From the IMG/VR virus record IMGVR_UViG_3300038548_000122, positions 1 to 30,986 of that record: DNA of 30,986 bases, one strand, 5' to 3'. How positions within the stretch are numbered: the stretch's first letter is position 1; every line of letters begins with the position of its first letter. Position numbers and translations under genes: made by a program. The notes under the pieces were generated by a model. It saw only the letters and a program-made list of their open reading frames with translations, was not told where the DNA came from and did not search any database. This document shows, in pieces, positions 21,497 through 30,865 of this stretch. The DNA comes from a virus.

Positions 21497-24400
21497 GTGG
21501 CAGAGGAACAAACCAAGCTCGATATTTACCGAAAGCGCAACCCGCGCTTCGATGATGTCTCAGACGATATCCTGGTCAACAACCTGTGGGAGAGCCACTA
21601 TCAGGACATTGATGCGGACGTCTTCCGCGAGATCATGGGTGTTGGGGATTTTGCAACCACCCGCGAAGGTGAGTTCCAAACCGAGATCATTCGTCCAGGT
21701 CAGAAACCTTTTCGCACCAAGCTCGACGACGTACTGACCGACCCTGAGAACCAACTAAAAGACCAAGCCCCCGACGACCTCGGCTCGGCGCTTGATGAGT
21801 TCGACACCCCACCCGATCACATGGCCCCTTTGCGCGCCCATGCTCAACGCAACATCGACCGTGGAACCTTGGCTAATACGCCGGAAGGGATGGCGTCGGT
21901 GCGTAGCGGATCGGTCAACCACGAGCTGCTCAACGACGGTCGAACGACGCTGATCCCGTTTCAGTGGGATGGCGAGATCCTCGATCCACGCGAAGCGACA
22001 CAGCGAGCGATTGACTCCGGTATTCAATGGCCGGCGTTTGACTCCATCGACGAAGCAACCGCGGCATCAAAGCAGTTGAGCGGCAGTCTCGAATTAAACC
22101 TGCGCGTCGGCCAAGGCGCATGGGCCGACCCCGAGCGACCTGGCTACTTCTCCAACATTGCTCGACGCGGCGGCGAGCGTATGGCGGGGCTGGTCGGCAG
22201 CGTGCTCACCACAACTTCGACGCTGACCGAAACCACTGGCCGCGCGGGTGATGTGGCGCTCGCGGAGTGGTGGTACGACCCAGGGCTCGAGCGCGACGTC
22301 GCCGTGAACTACGCGAAGACCCGACCCAACTTCTTCGCCACGTTGGGCGAACACCTGCAAAACGTCGATTACGGTTCGGTCGAGAACTACGGCAAAGAGA
22401 AGATCGAGGAAGCCTGGGACAAAGGCGAATACCTGGGGATGACGGGCGAAATCATTGCCTGGGGCATTGAGGAAGGGGCCGCGTCGATCCCCGATATGAT
22501 CGGCGTTATGTACGCCTTGCCGTCGTACATCACCGCACGCTCCGGAGAGATGGGCACGGAACGCGCGAAGAACGACGGCCGCGATCAAGCGACGACGACC
22601 GACATCATCACAGCTATCCCGGCCGCGATCGGTTCTGCGCTGTTCGAACGATGGGGTGCCTCGTTCATCATCAAGCAGATGCAAAAAGCGGGAATGGCTT
22701 TCAAGAAGGATGCGCTCGAGACAGCGGAAGATCTCGGACGAAATCTGATCCAGCGGGTGTGGGAAAGCGTCAAAGGTGCTGGCAAAACTGCCGGCATGGA
22801 AGGGTTCACCGAAGCCGTGCAGGAAGGGGTGTTCGAATACCTGGGCGAGACTTGGGGCACGGACGTCGAGCTGTCGGCACGTAAGGCAGCAATCCGTGGA
22901 TTTTGGGGTGCGCTCGCCGGTTTTGTGTTCGGTGGCACAGCGGGTGGCCTGAGTACCGCGGCGAAAGAGGCCGGCCATGCGATCAGTGCGCTGGACGCCA
23001 TCCCCGAAGAATTCCTGACGGATCCCGATATGCGTCCGGACCCTGACGGACCAAGGCCAGATCCACCGACGCGGCCGGGAGAGGAAGGGCCACCGATCGA
23101 GGAACCACCAGCTGATATCGACGCAGACCTGGCGCAGCAATCCGAAGTCGCAATGGGTGAGGTCGCGCGTCTTGAAGATGAAGTGGCAAGCCTTGAAAAA
23201 GAGATCGACCAGCTCGATCCAGCCGACACCGAAGCGCGCCTCGATGCAGGTGGATTGCTCGCGGGGGCCGAGGCTGACTTGCAAACAGCTCGAGCGAATC
23301 AGACGCGGATCGACAAAGAGATCGAACGGCGTAAGTTCGGGCCACCGCCCGAGCGCCCACGCGACCTACCGTTCGAGGTTGAAGAAGATCTCGAGAAATC
23401 AAACGCCGAGGTCACTCGTCTTGAAGGTGAATTGGCGACCCGCGAACAAGATCTGAAAGACGACCGTTTGCTCCAGACCCTCGGCCGGGTGACACGTGCC
23501 GACGTCGAGGCCAGCGAAAGACGAGTCAGTGAGGCGCAAGCTGAGTTGGACGCGGAGAGAACCAATCAGACAGAGCTTCAAGAAAGGCTCGACAACTTTG
23601 TTATCGAAGACATTTCCGAACTGACGCAGGCCGACTTGAAGGCGCTGTGGGAAGAAAGCAGCCGGAAATGGCAAGCAGCCGAGGAAGCCGGCGACGTCGC
23701 ACTCGCGGCCACGCTTAAAGCCGAACTCGACACGGTGCAGGATGAGGTCTTGCGCCGCGAAGCAGCCGGCGAACTCGAGCCAGCGCCAAGCGAGACATTC
23801 CCGCCACCGGACTACACGCCCACAACAGAGGCGGAAACGCTGCTCGAGGATATACGACTCGAGATTATCCAACTCGAGTTCCAGAACAACGAGGTGCGCG
23901 AGCAGCTCGACGCATTGACGCCCGAACAGCGAGCAAACATTCCCCCGGCAGAGTGGCTTAACTACGCCGAGCTGTTCGCCTCATTCGAGGAACGCCGCAT
24001 CGACTACGTGCGGCAAAAAGCAACCGTCGAGCAGCTCCGCGCCGACCGCCAGCGCCCAGGTCGAGAGGTTGACGAAGCACTCGCCAAAGACATCATGGAC
24101 GTCTTGCGTTCGATTCGAGACTTTGGACCGAACGTCGATATTGCCGTGAACGCCGAAGAAATGGCCGAAATGGTTGCTCGAGCGCAGCGAGGGGAGAACC
24201 TCGAGGCTATCGCGGCGGCGTTCTGGCGCGGGGAACTCGAGAGCGTTGGCGGTTTCGACGTCGAAGCCGAAAACGCCCGCATCGAGGCAGAAGACGAAGC
24301 GGAGCGAGAAATCCAACGCGAGCGATTGGGTCCAGAATTTCGCGCCTACGAAGCTGCCACGCGCGAGCTGCAGGAACTTGTCGCGCAGCTTTCGAAGAAG

Positions 24401-27400
24401 TACGGGGAGTGGGAACGGTTCGACTACGACGAGCGGATCGGCACGGAGATCGACACGCTCAAAGAACAGTTTGACGAGCTGGACGCGGAACGCGACAGGT
24501 TGAAAGCTCTGTGGCAAGCCGCGAGCCCTGTGGTCCGCACCAGCTTTGCCGGCACCTACGAAATGGCCGGCCAGGAATTCGAGTTCGAAAACGCGCTCGA
24601 CGTCAACCCTCAAACCATGCAGCTAATCATGGAACGCATGTCTGAGGCCGGGATGGACCCCACCAGCCGGGACGCGGACGATGAGTCCGTCTACGGCCGT
24701 CAGGACTTCCACCAATACGCCGAAGAACACGGCTACGACGGGATCATCTTCCACGGTTGGCCCCAACGGGATTTCGAGATCGCGTCGGATATGGGCTTCG
24801 ACGAAGAACTGATGGATGAGTCCGTCGAAGACATCGCGCGTGAAGTTCCGCCGCCCACGCCGCCCACGGACATCACGCCGCCTCCGGAGGTCACGCCGAC
24901 CGCGCGTGATTGGCGGTACGTGGATCCGCGTATGAAGCGCCAGAAGTTTCGTGATTTCCTCCGGGGGCTCAAAGAGGAATTCCAATCCGGCAAGGGTGTG
25001 GGTTCGATCGTTCGGGATCCAATTAGCGGAGAGGTCACGGGCCGCATCACCAGCCCGAATCCGCTATGGGTTCAGGAGTACCTCTCTGAAACCGGCATGA
25101 CGGTCGAGCAGGTTCACAACGCGATCGACAAAGCCCTGGCCGGCCAACGCCTGGGGCATCGTCAGGAAGCATTGGTCAAATCGCTGCTCGACAAGATCAG
25201 CGACGATCGCCAGGAAAAATACATCGACGCCGCACGCAAAGAACTCAAAAAAAGGCGGGACGAGCGGCGAAATTTTGGCGGCGATCCGGACGCAAGGATC
25301 GAGGACGAGTTTTACGACAAGCTCGGCGAGAACTTCGCCGAGTCAGACTATTGGAACTTCGACGATCAGGAACGGATCATCAACGATCTGGCCTATCGGC
25401 TCGTTGAGCTTGGCCTTGACCCCGACCCGATCCTCGCACGCTCACGGAATGACGAAGAACTCATCAGGCGCTTAGAGGAAGCTCTATATGACTACGAAGC
25501 GGGGACGCGCGGTCTTGAGGCGGATGCGGGAGAACAAGCGGACGGGCCACAAGCCGGCGTGGAAGCATACGTTGAAGCCTTTGAAGCAACCGGATGGCGA
25601 GTCGAAGGATTAGCTCCCGATCAGATCTACACCGATGCGGAGGCTGCTTATCCGATATTCGGACCAGCCGGGTATTTCTTCTTCAATGAAGCAGATGCCG
25701 GCAAGTTTGCGGAAGACCCCATCCGCGACTATCCAGAGGCGCAACCCGAGATCACGTCAGAGCCCGTGGTCATTGCGAGTCCCTACCGCATCCGCACTGA
25801 CGCCGAATACAAGGCGCTCGTCACCGCGTCTGGATGGGACGGCTTTCCCAACCCAATGCAGATGCAAGGCACGCCAGAAGAACGGTTGGCGAAGTATCAG
25901 GAGTTCGCCAACGGCATCCGCGAGTATCTAGCCACGCACGGTTTCGATGGCGTCGTGATTGAATTCCACTCCGGCGTCATGGATGTAGACGTTGCGGGCA
26001 ATCCGATCTCGTTGATACGCGACGTGTTCGATACGCCGCAGATGATCGTGTTTGCCCCGTCAGATGAAGCCCTGGCCGGCGCTGACGACCTGGCTGGCTA
26101 CATCGGCGCGAGGATCTTTCACGAAGGCGTGTTGGCCGAGTACACGGGCGCGACCCGAGTGATTGATGGTGACGTGCAATACGAGGTGCTTTTCCTCGCG
26201 GGTGGTCGCCGGGACACCACGGCATGGCTACCGGGCGATCCGATGGAACGCCTCCGTGCCGACCAAGCCCTGGCCGATGAGAAAAGCCGTAAAGCGCGGG
26301 AACTCGAGGGCGGGGAAACCGATCTATCAGATACGCCGCTGTTCGGTCCTGACCAGGGCGACATCTTCGATCTCGAGGGCGTCGAAACCGGAGCGTTGGA
26401 ACAGGTCAGACGTAAGGCGCAGATCCGGCTTCGAGCAGATCGGACCATGGAAACGCTAGGCGAGCAGCTCGGCGAAGACTTCTTGCTGATCGACGACGCA
26501 ATGCTGGACGAGTTCATTCAACGCATGGATGAGGAATTCGCTGGCGACCTGACCGAAGCCCTGGACGACTTCTACGAGCTGACTGCCGCCGAACGCTTGT
26601 TGCTCGACGCGATCATTTCCCGAATCGACACAACGGGCGAGCGGCGCGGCAACACCGAGGCCGAATCTCGCCGCCGCGAAGTCATCGACGCCATGACGCA
26701 CGAACAACGACTGGCGGCGATCTACACCGACGAGCTGACCGGCCTGGGCAATAAACGTTTGCTCAACGAAAACATTATGGATGCGCCTTTCGTCCTCGCT
26801 TTCGATCTGGACAACTTGAGTGTCGTCAACGACGAGCTCGGCCGTGACGTGGGAGACAAGCTGCTGCAGGCCATGGCCGACGTGATCAAGCGGAACGTGG
26901 ACGAGGGCTTCCATACGTCAGGCAGTAACTTCGTGATCCTGGGTGACGATCTTCAAGAGCTGTCGGAGATTGCCGCCGAGATCGAAAAGGACTTGGCCGA
27001 AGCTGCGGTGGGAGGTGAGCGTGGCGAGCTGCGTGGACTCAAAGCGAATTGGGGCGTTGCGCCTGATTTGCGTACGGCTGACCAGGTGGCTCGACTTCAA
27101 AAGCAGAGAAAGCTCGACTCTGGCGAGCATTACCCGCGCGGCGTAGTCCCGCCGAACCTGACCCTGGCCGGCACCACCGATCCCGAGATCGACGCCGCCA
27201 AAGATCCGATGGCCGAACCCGGCGACAACTACATTCCGATGATCGGCAAGACGGGTGAGCTGCCGCTGGATCAGGACAACAACTACGTGCTATCGGATGG
27301 CCGGCGCGTTCGAATTCCCAAAAAGGCGGTACGCAAGGCACACATCATCCGCTACATGAAGGACGTCTTTGGCCTGCAAATCTACACCGGGCGCGTCAAA

Positions 27401-30400
27401 GGCAAGACCTGGCTCGGCTTCTATCGCAAGAGAATCGGTGAGATCCGGACCAAGTTCCAAAACGATCTCGAGGTGACGGCGCACGAAGTCGGTCACTGGT
27501 TCGACGACCGATACAACTACTCAAATCTGTACGAGGCCCACAAGAAAGAGCTGAACGACGTCAGCTACGACTCATCGAAGACCAACGAGGGTTTCGCGGA
27601 GTTCTTCCGTTTGTATCTGACGCAGGAACACGAAGCACAAAAGCGTGCGCCATTCTTCTTCGAAGTCTGGAAAAACCACCTCGACGAGATGAGCGAAAGC
27701 GACCTCAAATCAGATCGGGAAATGGCCGCGGGGTTGCGTGACGTGCAGGAAATGATGCACGCCTGGTATCTGCAAGGCGCGGGGAAACGGTTGGATTCGA
27801 AGATCGGCAATCCCAACTTGCCGCTGTCGATCCGCTTCCAAGAATTCCGCGTCCAGGCCGCTGACTATGTAATCCAAAAGACGCTCGACCAGCTCCGTTC
27901 GTTCAAGCAAGTCGCACGGACGCTTGGTGTCTGGAACGAGCTTGGCGGGTTCTATCAGGACTTCCGCAAAGCCAAGGTCAGCAACGAAGTGGCGATGGTC
28001 TTTATCACGAAGGGCACGGGGATTCGAACCGAAGTCGCGGGCGAGGCGATGCCTGGGCAGTTGAAGCACACCGGCGACGAGCAGGTTGGCGATATGCAAT
28101 GGACCGGCGAGGCGCTTAACGACATCTTCCGCGACGTTGCCGACAACATGGACAACTTCGTTCGCTACATGGTGGCACGCCGCGGCCGTGAGCTTTACAA
28201 CCAGGGCCGTGAACATCACCTGCGCCCCGATGAGATCGTCTTTGGCCTCAAGTTCGGCGTTGCTGATGAGCGTTTCGAGGGTGTGTTCGATCGCTACCAA
28301 GCGTGGAACTCACGGATGATGGATTACTACGTGCAAAGCGGCATCGTCAGTGAAAGCAGCCGTCAGCAGATGGAGGCGATGAACCACGACTATGTGCCGT
28401 TCAACAGGATCATCGACGCCTTAAACTCCAACACCGTGCAGCGCGGCACGAGAACAACGCCCTTCCAACGTTTGCGCGGCGGCACGGCGAACCTCAACGA
28501 CGTGATGGACAACATCCACACCAACACGTCGTTCTTGGTTCACATGGCAATGGTCAACCAGGCCAAGCGTGGCCTCTACGACGCCATCGACAACGCTGAA
28601 GACCAGGCCGGCGCGATGTATGCCGTGAGGATCCCGCGTGAAGTGAAATCGACCATGATTCCGCGGGAGCAGGTCGAGCGCGCCGTCGTGCATGGTTTTG
28701 GTTTGACCATGCGCGAGTGGCGACACATGACCGATGGGGTTGGAGTTGTGGACGAGGCGGAAGCTCAAATGGTCGAGCGGATCAACGCCGCCTTCGACAC
28801 ATTCGAGCCATTCGTACAGTTTTGGCAAGTGGGCGTGGAGCCGACGTCGGGCAAGGGCGACCAGCTGGTGGATTTCGTGTTCCGCAACGGACGCAAGGAT
28901 TTCTACGAGATCATGGACCCGATGCTGATGGATTCGATCAATCACGTTGGTCCGCAAGCACACAACCTGGCCGTGCGGATCTTGGGTGGCTTCTCCAATC
29001 TGCTGCGCCGCACCGTGACGTCGTTTCCGCTATTTCAATTTAGCAACTGGATCCGCGACACGATGCAAGCCTGGACGCTCACGAAGGGTCGCGCGATCCC
29101 GATCGTGCCAGCAGTCAACGCCCTGTTCGAACGCATGTGGGACGACACACACTATTGGGAATACGTCCTCAACGGCGGCGGCATGGCAACCATCGCCCAG
29201 GCCGAAGGCATCAACGCCGACCACATCATCGACTTCAACAAGCCGGCGCGGGGGCTTTGGGAGAAATCGAAGCGCATGTGGCGGGCCTACGACCGCGCCC
29301 TCTCGACGCTCGAGTACGCCAACCGACTTGCGGAGTTCAAGGAACTTCGAAGGTTGGGTTACAGCAAGCAGGAAGCAGCGTTTGCCGGCCGTGAGATATC
29401 CACCGACTTTGCGATGCGCGGCAGCTCCGACGCGATGCGCGTGATCACGATCTCAATTCCGTTTCTCAACGCCAGGATGCAGGGTGGCTATCGGCTCGCA
29501 AGAGAGGCTTACGCGAAGGGACCAGCCGAATCAGTGGGTCACATCCGATGGCAAAGCGCCATGAAATACGCGAGTCGAGCCATGATCGGCATCACGATCC
29601 CGACCATCGTTCTGTACTTCATGAACAAGGACGACTGGAGATATAAGGACATGCCCGATTGGATGCGGGACATGAATTGGGTGATCTTTTACGGGTGGGG
29701 CGAAGACGACTACGTTTTGATGCCCAAGCCGTTCGAAACCGGCTTGGCCTGGGCGACCGTGCCGGAACGCACCATCGAATATATGTATACGAACGACGAG
29801 GGGGAGCTGGCCGACGCGCTTGGTTGGATGTTCATGGAGACATTTGCCCTGGACGTGCGCCCACAAGCGTACAAGCCCATCGACGAGATCATCCGCAACA
29901 AAAAATGGACCGGAGCCCCGGTGGTTCCTGCATACCTCGAGGACGTGATTGCCTCGCAGCAGTACAAGCACTACACGTCCGACGCGATGGTGGCGCTTGG
30001 CAAGAAGATGGGGATTTCGCCGCTCAAGGCCGAGCATTTGGTGAGTGGCTACGCAGCACAATTAGGCCAGTATTCGCTGGCGGTTGCCGACTTCATCGTG
30101 GGTGATACAACCAATGGCGGTCAAAAGGTCGCGCCTTTTGGTCGGGAGGTTGACGACCAGGCGCTATTCGAACTGTGGGGCCGCGAGTTCTACGCAGACC
30201 TTCCCGAAACGATCTTCGATTCAGTGTTCTTGCAGCGGATCAAGGCTCAAGGCCCGTTGCGCCGCACGCGCAGCGAGGAAGATTTTTACGACCTACTGAA
30301 AGCTGCACGCACGACCGCCAACACCGTCCAGTTGATGAAGCTCCGCGACCTCGAGGGGCTACGGGAATATCTGAGCCGGGGCAAAGAAGCGACGTTCTAC

Positions 30401-30676
30401 GGGCTCGCATCGACGCTCGAGGAACGATCGCGGGAAGTGAACAAGATCAACTCGCGCATGGATGCGGTGGCCGTCAACCCCGATATGACGGGCGTGGAGA
30501 AGCGCGACACACTTAACGAGCTGCAACGCTTCAAAAACCAAATTCACAGGGCCACGATGCAACAGCTCGACGTCGAACAACTCGAGGAAATGGAAGCACT
30601 GATGGAACAAGCCTACGTGCCGCCAGAGCCCGAGTCCGAGGCCAGCCAAACTCTGGACGCCTTGCGACAACAGTGA
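21497..30676 (+). CDS. Giant polyvalent internal virion protein (3059 residues)
   Basis: One frame of 9.2 kb, GTG 21497, three bases after the previous stop. In order: an N-terminal region (IYRKRNPRFDDVSDD); a hydrophobic Gly/Ala segment near 468-485; a long coiled coil about 545-760; an ART-like fragment about 1015-1100 (HGYDGIIF, 1078-1085); and a second ADP-ribosyltransferase-like region about 1355-1525 (GPAGYFFFNEADAGKFAEDP, then HGFDGVVIE and QMIVFAPSDEAL). These are followed by a GGDEF-like domain about 1742-1830 with a broken active loop; a metallopeptidase with HEVGH (1996-2000) and E2031/E2035; an LPD38-like region about 2490-2680; and one membrane helix near 2690-2708. This is the architecture of phage polyvalent proteins, which are packaged and ejected with the DNA. 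No lytic transglycosylase motif was recognised. Confidence 0.85.
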   Translation: MAEEQTKLDIYRKRNPRFDDVSDDILVNNLWESHYQDIDADVFREIMGVGDFATTREGEFQTEIIRPGQKPFRTKLDDVLTDPENQLKDQAPDDLGSALDEFDTPPDHMAPLRAHAQRNIDRGTLANTPEGMASVRSGSVNHELLNDGRTTLIPFQWDGEILDPREATQRAIDSGIQWPAFDSIDEATAASKQLSGSLELNLRVGQGAWADPERPGYFSNIARRGGERMAGLVGSVLTTTSTLTETTGRAGDVALAEWWYDPGLERDVAVNYAKTRPNFFATLGEHLQNVDYGSVENYGKEKIEEAWDKGEYLGMTGEIIAWGIEEGAASIPDMIGVMYALPSYITARSGEMGTERAKNDGRDQATTTDIITAIPAAIGSALFERWGASFIIKQMQKAGMAFKKDALETAEDLGRNLIQRVWESVKGAGKTAGMEGFTEAVQEGVFEYLGETWGTDVELSARKAAIRGFWGALAGFVFGGTAGGLSTAAKEAGHAISALDAIPEEFLTDPDMRPDPDGPRPDPPTRPGEEGPPIEEPPADIDADLAQQSEVAMGEVARLEDEVASLEKEIDQLDPADTEARLDAGGLLAGAEADLQTARANQTRIDKEIERRKFGPPPERPRDLPFEVEEDLEKSNAEVTRLEGELATREQDLKDDRLLQTLGRVTRADVEASERRVSEAQAELDAERTNQTELQERLDNFVIEDISELTQADLKALWEESSRKWQAAEEAGDVALAATLKAELDTVQDEVLRREAAGELEPAPSETFPPPDYTPTTEAETLLEDIRLEIIQLEFQNNEVREQLDALTPEQRANIPPAEWLNYAELFASFEERRIDYVRQKATVEQLRADRQRPGREVDEALAKDIMDVLRSIRDFGPNVDIAVNAEEMAEMVARAQRGENLEAIAAAFWRGELESVGGFDVEAENARIEAEDEAEREIQRERLGPEFRAYEAATRELQELVAQLSKKYGEWERFDYDERIGTEIDTLKEQFDELDAERDRLKALWQAASPVVRTSFAGTYEMAGQEFEFENALDVNPQTMQLIMERMSEAGMDPTSRDADDESVYGRQDFHQYAEEHGYDGIIFHGWPQRDFEIASDMGFDEELMDESVEDIAREVPPPTPPTDITPPPEVTPTARDWRYVDPRMKRQKFRDFLRGLKEEFQSGKGVGSIVRDPISGEVTGRITSPNPLWVQEYLSETGMTVEQVHNAIDKALAGQRLGHRQEALVKSLLDKISDDRQEKYIDAARKELKKRRDERRNFGGDPDARIEDEFYDKLGENFAESDYWNFDDQERIINDLAYRLVELGLDPDPILARSRNDEELIRRLEEALYDYEAGTRGLEADAGEQADGPQAGVEAYVEAFEATGWRVEGLAPDQIYTDAEAAYPIFGPAGYFFFNEADAGKFAEDPIRDYPEAQPEITSEPVVIASPYRIRTDAEYKALVTASGWDGFPNPMQMQGTPEERLAKYQEFANGIREYLATHGFDGVVIEFHSGVMDVDVAGNPISLIRDVFDTPQMIVFAPSDEALAGADDLAGYIGARIFHEGVLAEYTGATRVIDGDVQYEVLFLAGGRRDTTAWLPGDPMERLRADQALADEKSRKARELEGGETDLSDTPLFGPDQGDIFDLEGVETGALEQVRRKAQIRLRADRTMETLGEQLGEDFLLIDDAMLDEFIQRMDEEFAGDLTEALDDFYELTAAERLLLDAIISRIDTTGERRGNTEAESRRREVIDAMTHEQRLAAIYTDELTGLGNKRLLNENIMDAPFVLAFDLDNLSVVNDELGRDVGDKLLQAMADVIKRNVDEGFHTSGSNFVILGDDLQELSEIAAEIEKDLAEAAVGGERGELRGLKANWGVAPDLRTADQVARLQKQRKLDSGEHYPRGVVPPNLTLAGTTDPEIDAAKDPMAEPGDNYIPMIGKTGELPLDQDNNYVLSDGRRVRIPKKAVRKAHIIRYMKDVFGLQIYTGRVKGKTWLGFYRKRIGEIRTKFQNDLEVTAHEVGHWFDDRYNYSNLYEAHKKELNDVSYDSSKTNEGFAEFFRLYLTQEHEAQKRAPFFFEVWKNHLDEMSESDLKSDREMAAGLRDVQEMMHAWYLQGAGKRLDSKIGNPNLPLSIRFQEFRVQAADYVIQKTLDQLRSFKQVARTLGVWNELGGFYQDFRKAKVSNEVAMVFITKGTGIRTEVAGEAMPGQLKHTGDEQVGDMQWTGEALNDIFRDVADNMDNFVRYMVARRGRELYNQGREHHLRPDEIVFGLKFGVADERFEGVFDRYQAWNSRMMDYYVQSGIVSESSRQQMEAMNHDYVPFNRIIDALNSNTVQRGTRTTPFQRLRGGTANLNDVMDNIHTNTSFLVHMAMVNQAKRGLYDAIDNAEDQAGAMYAVRIPREVKSTMIPREQVERAVVHGFGLTMREWRHMTDGVGVVDEAEAQMVERINAAFDTFEPFVQFWQVGVEPTSGKGDQLVDFVFRNGRKDFYEIMDPMLMDSINHVGPQAHNLAVRILGGFSNLLRRTVTSFPLFQFSNWIRDTMQAWTLTKGRAIPIVPAVNALFERMWDDTHYWEYVLNGGGMATIAQAEGINADHIIDFNKPARGLWEKSKRMWRAYDRALSTLEYANRLAEFKELRRLGYSKQEAAFAGREISTDFAMRGSSDAMRVITISIPFLNARMQGGYRLAREAYAKGPAESVGHIRWQSAMKYASRAMIGITIPTIVLYFMNKDDWRYKDMPDWMRDMNWVIFYGWGEDDYVLMPKPFETGLAWATVPERTIEYMYTNDEGELADALGWMFMETFALDVRPQAYKPIDEIIRNKKWTGAPVVPAYLEDVIASQQYKHYTSDAMVALGKKMGISPLKAEHLVSGYAAQLGQYSLAVADFIVGDTTNGGQKVAPFGREVDDQALFELWGREFYADLPETIFDSVFLQRIKAQGPLRRTRSEEDFYDLLKAARTTANTVQLMKLRDLEGLREYLSRGKEATFYGLASTLEERSREVNKINSRMDAVAVNPDMTGVEKRDTLNELQRFKNQIHRATMQQLDVEQLEEMEALMEQAYVPPEPESEASQTLDALRQQ

Positions 30677-30865
30677 AGAAACCCGTCGCGCCTTGATGGT
30701 TCAGGCCACGGGCTGTAGGCGTCCGTTAGCGCCCACCACGGAAACGTTAGATCCTTTTTCGATTTCGATTTCGAGCGAACGCGATCATCGTATATCGTGG
30801 GCGCGCACACGTTCGAAGTCGTCGACACGTCCCGACCTTTCCAGTTTTGAAGGTCAGCAGCACGA
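30677..30865. other. Convergent intergenic region
   Basis: These 189 bases separate the end of the + strand virion genes from a minus-strand gene. They hold three tandem TTTCGA units (30758-30775) after a T5 run (30756-30760), and a 6-bp hairpin, GACCTT (30834-30839) with AAGGTC (30850-30855). No clean terminator with a stem followed at once by a T run was found in either direction, although one would be expected between convergent genes. No gene is seen here. Confidence 0.5.

Noticed and set aside
22094-23284. Minus-strand open frame of 396 residues inside the giant gene
   Set aside because: It lies wholly opposite a well-supported + strand frame; the composition (Arg, Phe, Cys, His) is that of an antisense shadow in GC-rich DNA.
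30834-30855. Hairpin as a terminator for the minus-strand gene
   Set aside because: The 6-bp stem with a 10-base loop is not followed by a T run in either direction.
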